From: JAPLDA01 sp043787975
Lineage (GTDB): Bacteria > Bacteroidota > Bacteroidia > AKYH767-A > 2013-40CM-41-45
NCBI GenBank assembly: GCA_043787975.1
Contig: JAYVUK010000045.1
Span: 6,384 to 70,383 of the forward strand
Length of the DNA: 64,000 nucleotides
Reading direction: 5' to 3'
Of the stretch, positions 60,302 through 64,000 are shown piece by piece. The number at the start of each line of letters is the position of its first letter. Within the stretch, counting starts at the first letter, position 1. The position numbers were made by a program, and so were the translations under genes. Under the pieces are notes generated by a model. The model worked only from the letters and a program-made list of their open reading frames with translations. It made no database searches and was not told the origin of the DNA.

Positions 60302-63300
60302 ATGATTAAAGGAAAAAAGATTTTCAAAATATTTTTATTCGTTAGCATTTCTCTTCTAAAAGTCAATTTCTCATTCGCGCAGCCGAATACGATTCCGAAT
60401 TTGTTGTTGTGGCTTTCCGGTGATTCGTTAGTGACAGATGATGGTTTTGGAAACGTAACTCAATGGGGTGACATCACTGGGAACTATAATTTCACTCAGC
60501 CGACGGTGGGACAGCAACCTGCGAAAGTTTTCAGCTCAATGTTTCGGTCTCAAGCGATAAGTTTTGACGGGAATCTTAAATCATTAGTCAACTCTTCAGT
60601 CCTTGTACCGGCAAACTTTAGCTCGCAGCGGACTTCAATGATAATTTTTTGGGGATTGCATGGAACTGTTCCGCAATATGGTGTTGTATCTACCAAGAAT
60701 GGAAACGGATATTGGAGATATGGAGGGGATGGTAACGGGTATATGCAGAATTTTAGAAATGCAAGATTGGAAGGATATCCTTCCGGTATGCCGAATTCGG
60801 GAATTCATATCAGCTCATTGGTTATTTCGAATACGAATTACGAATTTTTCAATGATGGAAACTCCTTAGGAATTCAATTAACAGATTGGGGAACCGGAAC
60901 TGATTTTACTATTGGTAAAGATGAACAGGGTAATTTTTTAGATGGTGAAGTTGCAGAAGTCATTTTATACAACGATTCGTTGAGTGGCACACAGCGGCAG
61001 CAAGTTGAGCAATACATTCATGATAAATATGCTCCTCCTGCTAATCTGGGAAGCGACATCACTGTGACTAATTTCTGTAGCACTGTGATTGACGCGGGGT
61101 TTAGGTACCAAAATTACTTGTGGAGTACAGGAGAGACAACTCAATCCATAACGGTAAGCAGCGCAGGAACTTATTATGTAACGGTTCTTGATATTTTTGG
61201 TGCAGTCACCTCGGATACCATACAGGTAACTTACCCCACCATTCACGAGTTGCCACCGAACAATAATGTTTGTCTTAGTGATTCTGTTTTGTGGAATACA
61301 AACTTAAGCAGCGGTACATATTCCTTTCTTTGGAATACTGCTGACACAACTTCTTCGATCTATATTAAAAATGCCGGGCAATATTGGGTGACGGTGACTG
61401 ATTCACTGGGTTGTTTTAAAACTTCCGATACACTCAATTTTGCCGTGGATAGTTTTCCTGTAACAGCATCGTTGGGAAGTGATTCCATTTTTCTTTGCAT
61501 TGGAAACACACTGGGTTTGGTTCAGGGTGCCTCACTTGCGTCAAGTTATCTCTGGTCACCAAGTGGCGATACAACGGCTACCTTACATATTTTCACATCC
61601 GGAAGTTATTCGCTTACCGCTATCGACACGAATGGGTGCGTGAGGACGGATTCTACATACGCAACGATTGTAGGCCTTCCGCCTGTTGCGAATTTCTTAT
61701 CGACCTCCGTGTGCGAAGGAGCAGTGACTCAATTTACTGATTCATCCTATGACCCGACTACAGGAAATTCTGTGGTAGCTTGGTTGTGGGACTTTGGTGA
61801 TGGCTTTACAGATACGCTTCAGAATACGTCGCACACGTTTGCAACGTTTGGAAATCATACAGTCGTACTAACGGTCACTTCAAATTACGGTTGCCCGGAT
61901 AATGACACAGCTACAGTCGTTGTTCATCCGTTACCGGTTGCTTCATTTATCAATACAAACCCATGCAAGAACGTGGCTGTTCAGTTTAACAGCACAAGTA
62001 CAATTGATACATCTTCTTCCATTGCAAATTATCTGTGGAATTTTGGGGACCCTGCCAGCGGAGGAGCCAATTCTTCAGCATCACAAAATCCTACACATGT
62101 TTATAATGCTCCGGGAAATAACATTGTAAGTCTCATAACCACTTCGAATTTTGGTTGTTCGGATACGGCAGTTGACGTGTTGATCATACGAAATTCGTCC
62201 ACTCCTCACTTCCTGTATTTACCGACCTGTTATGGAAGTCTGATGCAGTTTACTAACTTATCCGCTCCGGCTTCTCTTGATATTGCATGGAGTTGGGACT
62301 TTGGAGACGGAAGCGGATCAAACCCGTTGGAAAATCCCACACACTTATATGGCATTGCTCAAACATATAACGTAACGCTTACCGTATTTGCATCAACAGG
62401 ATGTGTGACTTCTGCTACAACTCCGGTTACAGTGAGTCCCTTGCCTGTTGCAGCATTTGTTCATGCTCCTGCTTGCATTGGAGTGCCTTATCAATTTATC
62501 GACAGTAGTCATGTTGCTTCCGGAAGTATTACAGCGTGGGATTGGCATTTTGATACATTGGATTCTTCCAATGTTCAAAATCCGTTCTTTACATTTCCGG
62601 ATACCGGGAACTACAACATTTCATTGAAGGTTTATTCAAATATCGGATCGGGAGTAAACTGTACAAACTCGATATCAAGAACTATTCATGTAAATCCATT
62701 GCCAGTAGCGAATTTCAGTTTCAATCCACAATTTGGAAATCCACCGCAGGTAGTTGTCTTCACAAACCTTACTTCGAATGTAAACGCAAATACGTATGCA
62801 TGGGACTTTGGTGATGGTGGAACAAGTGCGCTTATAAATCCGCAACATCTGTATACTGATACAAGTCTTTTTCCGCTCCAATTAATTGCAACAACTCCGT
62901 TTGGATGTAAAGACACTTCTCAAAAGAATATTTATATCATTCGTCCAATTCTTGATCTTGCCCTCATAGGCTTGTCGTCATCGTATGTGTTGGACAATCA
63001 TCTTCACATCATCGTTGACCTGGCAAATCTTGGAACGCGACCGATTGATAAATTTAAGATTCAGTCGCGGCTTGCAGATGGAACTCCGATAGAAGAACCG
63101 TTTCTTCAAACACTTTCGAACGGATACCAGGGGCAAATGGAATTGTCTTCTTCGCTTGATCTTGGATCAGGACTCGCAAAATATTATTGTGTGAGTGCAG
63201 TGAAACCAAATGATGTGGATGATGATGTTTTGCAGAACAATGAGATATGCAAGAATCTCACGAATGATTTTATTGTTGTGAATCCGTATCCGAATCCATT

Positions 63301-63532
63301 CAATGACCACTTGGTTTTTCAATTGATCCTTCCTTACAAAGGAGATCTCAGCATTGAAGTGTTCGATTTACTTGGCAGGAAGCTTACCATTTACGAAGGC
63401 GTTGGTCACGAAGGATCAAATTTGTTTGCAGCGGATCTCAGTGATCACCCGAACGGGACGTATACGGTTCGTTTCAAATTCCTCGAAACAGAAATTGTTA
63501 AGTCAGTCGTAAAAGTTGAAAGGAAGAAGTGA
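60302..63532 (+). CDS. T9SS-sorted surface protein with LamG-like and five PKD domains
   Basis: 1076 residues. A signal peptide (1-27, ending SFAQ) precedes a LamG/concanavalin-like domain (about 30-250, from LLLWLSGDSL) and a set of strand repeats with GTYYVTVLD. Five PKD domains run from about 461 to 885, marked WDFGDG or variants (WLWDFGDGF, WNFGDPAS, WSWDFGDGSG, WDWHFDTLD, WDFGDGGTS). The end (VVNPYPNPFNDH onward) is a T9SS sorting domain. PKD domains act in adhesion and glycan binding. The gene borders the glycan locus but is transcribed away from it. Confidence 0.88.
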   Translation: MIKGKKIFKIFLFVSISLLKVNFSFAQPNTIPNLLLWLSGDSLVTDDGFGNVTQWGDITGNYNFTQPTVGQQPAKVFSSMFRSQAISFDGNLKSLVNSSVLVPANFSSQRTSMIIFWGLHGTVPQYGVVSTKNGNGYWRYGGDGNGYMQNFRNARLEGYPSGMPNSGIHISSLVISNTNYEFFNDGNSLGIQLTDWGTGTDFTIGKDEQGNFLDGEVAEVILYNDSLSGTQRQQVEQYIHDKYAPPANLGSDITVTNFCSTVIDAGFRYQNYLWSTGETTQSITVSSAGTYYVTVLDIFGAVTSDTIQVTYPTIHELPPNNNVCLSDSVLWNTNLSSGTYSFLWNTADTTSSIYIKNAGQYWVTVTDSLGCFKTSDTLNFAVDSFPVTASLGSDSIFLCIGNTLGLVQGASLASSYLWSPSGDTTATLHIFTSGSYSLTAIDTNGCVRTDSTYATIVGLPPVANFLSTSVCEGAVTQFTDSSYDPTTGNSVVAWLWDFGDGFTDTLQNTSHTFATFGNHTVVLTVTSNYGCPDNDTATVVVHPLPVASFINTNPCKNVAVQFNSTSTIDTSSSIANYLWNFGDPASGGANSSASQNPTHVYNAPGNNIVSLITTSNFGCSDTAVDVLIIRNSSTPHFLYLPTCYGSLMQFTNLSAPASLDIAWSWDFGDGSGSNPLENPTHLYGIAQTYNVTLTVFASTGCVTSATTPVTVSPLPVAAFVHAPACIGVPYQFIDSSHVASGSITAWDWHFDTLDSSNVQNPFFTFPDTGNYNISLKVYSNIGSGVNCTNSISRTIHVNPLPVANFSFNPQFGNPPQVVVFTNLTSNVNANTYAWDFGDGGTSALINPQHLYTDTSLFPLQLIATTPFGCKDTSQKNIYIIRPILDLALIGLSSSYVLDNHLHIIVDLANLGTRPIDKFKIQSRLADGTPIEEPFLQTLSNGYQGQMELSSSLDLGSGLAKYYCVSAVKPNDVDDDVLQNNEICKNLTNDFIVVNPYPNPFNDHLVFQLILPYKGDLSIEVFDLLGRKLTIYEGVGHEGSNLFAADLSDHPNGTYTVRFKFLETEIVKSVVKVERKK

Positions 63533-63578
63533 TTCCGTAACTGGACCATGCATAAGAGTGCGTGTGCGACGAAGTTGG

Positions 63579-63602
63579 CATTCCGAGCGCAGCGAGGAAT
63601 CT
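63579..63602. repeat. CATTCCGAG-type intergenic repeat
   Basis: CATTCCGAGCGCAGCGAGGA with palindromic ends (ATTCC and GGAAT) lies between two convergent T9SS genes. It resembles the widespread dispersed element also represented, in a different version, at 22241-22310. Confidence 0.65.
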
Positions 63603-63639
63603 CAAACAATCACCCTTCCCATCGTAACGAGAACCAGCA

Positions 63640-64000
63640 TCACTCCTTCACGACCTTGGTAACAAAAAAATTTCCTTTTTGAGTGGTTGCATGAACAAAA
63701 TAAATTCCGACGGGTTCGTTACCGATGTCAACGCTGACAACTACTCCCTCTCCTTTGGAGAGGGTTGGGGTGAGGCTTTCTCTTCCAATAACATCTTCAA
63801 CGCTCACCGAAACAATTTTATCATTCGCATCCTTCAATCTTAATACAAAAATTCCTTCCGAGGGATTGGGATACACTTCGATCTTTGAACGTTGATCTTC
63901 TAAACTTTGAACTCCCGTAAGGCTATCACAAATACTTGCTGTAACAGCTCCCAAACCAAAATGAGGAATGTTGGGTAAATCTCCGCCGATAAAATGATTT
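63640..64000 (-). CDS. C-terminal part of a T9SS cargo protein, paralog family copy 3 (partial)
   Basis: The frame is open to the window edge (first full codon at 63999) and ends at 63640, giving 119 residues plus stop. DLPNIPHFGLGAVTAS parallels the LPNYPNYRLGALTGS and LPNYHLGALPGS segments of the genes at 1999 and 20707. The T9SS sorting domain (VYPNPSEGIFVLRLK, PVGIYFVHATT, FFVTKVVKE) follows. An insert LTPTLSKGEG, encoded by the perfect hairpin at 63746-63764, interrupts the domain after VSVEDVIGRES, compared with TDITGRVVYS in copy 1. Confidence 0.85.
   Translation of the reverse strand, partial: NHFIGGDLPNIPHFGLGAVTASICDSLTGVQSLEDQRSKIEVYPNPSEGIFVLRLKDANDKIVSVSVEDVIGRESLTPTLSKGEGVVVSVDIGNEPVGIYFVHATTQKGNFFVTKVVKE
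63746..63764 (-). repeat. Hairpin repeat inside the sorting-domain coding region
   Basis: CCCTCTCC TTT GGAGAGGG, an 8-bp perfect stem with a 3-base loop, extended by GTTGGGGTGAG. Read in frame on the minus strand it encodes TPTLSKGEG, a sequence common in proteins of several bacterial genomes where this repeat enters genes. Confidence 0.8.

Noticed and set aside
1..64000. tRNA, rRNA or origin sequences
   Set aside because: Reading the intergenic regions on both strands showed no tRNA arms, rRNA segments or DnaA-box clusters that I could support; dnaB alone does not imply an origin.

Overview
The window looks like a chromosomal segment of an uncultured member of the Bacteroidota. Evidence: many proteins end in a type IX secretion (T9SS) C-terminal sorting domain, a PorQ-like T9SS gene end lies at the left edge, typical phylum families are present (DUF4783, Porin_10-like porin, an AddB-like Fe-S nuclease, six-domain S1 with a charged tail), and several genes carry the phylum's promoter (TTG, about 18-19 bp, TAnnTTTG) rather than sigma70 boxes. 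Most of it is core chromosome; the accessory parts are repeats, T9SS cargo genes and a large surface-glycan cluster. I see no tRNA, rRNA, CRISPR array, prophage or classical insertion sequence.

Layout. 0-12.6 kb: porQ end, cmk, a REP-associated transposase (RAYT) with inverted palindromes, a T9SS cargo gene, ispH, a phosphoesterase lipoprotein, rpsA, pyrR-pyrB, a STAS protein, a small T9SS protein, RNase Z, and a three-gene envelope/stress group (YtxH-like, holin-like, coiled-coil). 12.6-15 kb: a cobalamin riboswitch in front of a T9SS-sorted beta-propeller protein resembling the B12-capturing BtuG/DUF5074 group and a small membrane protein; together a candidate B12 acquisition unit. 15-29 kb: VWA plus MoxR-like ATPase, ispE, accA, an S23-type four-helix-bundle gene flanked by repeats, a guanine-deaminase-like gene, a second paralogous T9SS cargo gene, a lipoprotein, dnaB, a periplasmic protein usually mislabelled asparagine synthetase B, and a putative porin. 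29-38.9 kb: a large T9SS beta-helix-like protein, AddB-like nuclease, isoaspartyl peptidase, YihY/BrkB, nadC, DUF4783 and rlmH.

38.9-60 kb is a surface polysaccharide locus: three genes on the plus strand (polytopic membrane protein, polysaccharide deacetylase, methyltransferase), then about sixteen on the minus strand. The minus-strand genes include a Wzm/Wzt-type ABC exporter with a carbohydrate-binding-type tail on the ATPase, several GT2 and GT4 glycosyltransferases, a GT25-like enzyme, three unclassified GT-like proteins, four methyltransferase genes (one a double FkbM), and a glutamine-dependent amidotransferase of the AsnB type. A gene between Wzm and Wzt has the metal-binding pattern of a 2-oxoglutarate/Fe(II) dioxygenase. 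The locus has no nucleotide-sugar synthesis, initiating transferase, Wzx or Wzy genes, so it is an assembly, modification and export module. 60-64 kb: a 1076-residue PKD-repeat T9SS protein and the C-terminal part of a third paralog of the T9SS cargo family.

Repeats are a theme. REP-like palindromes, a 17-mer intergenic element found three times near promoters, short heptamer arrays next to start codons, CATTCCGA-type palindromes, and a hairpin inserted in frame in a T9SS sorting domain all occur here.
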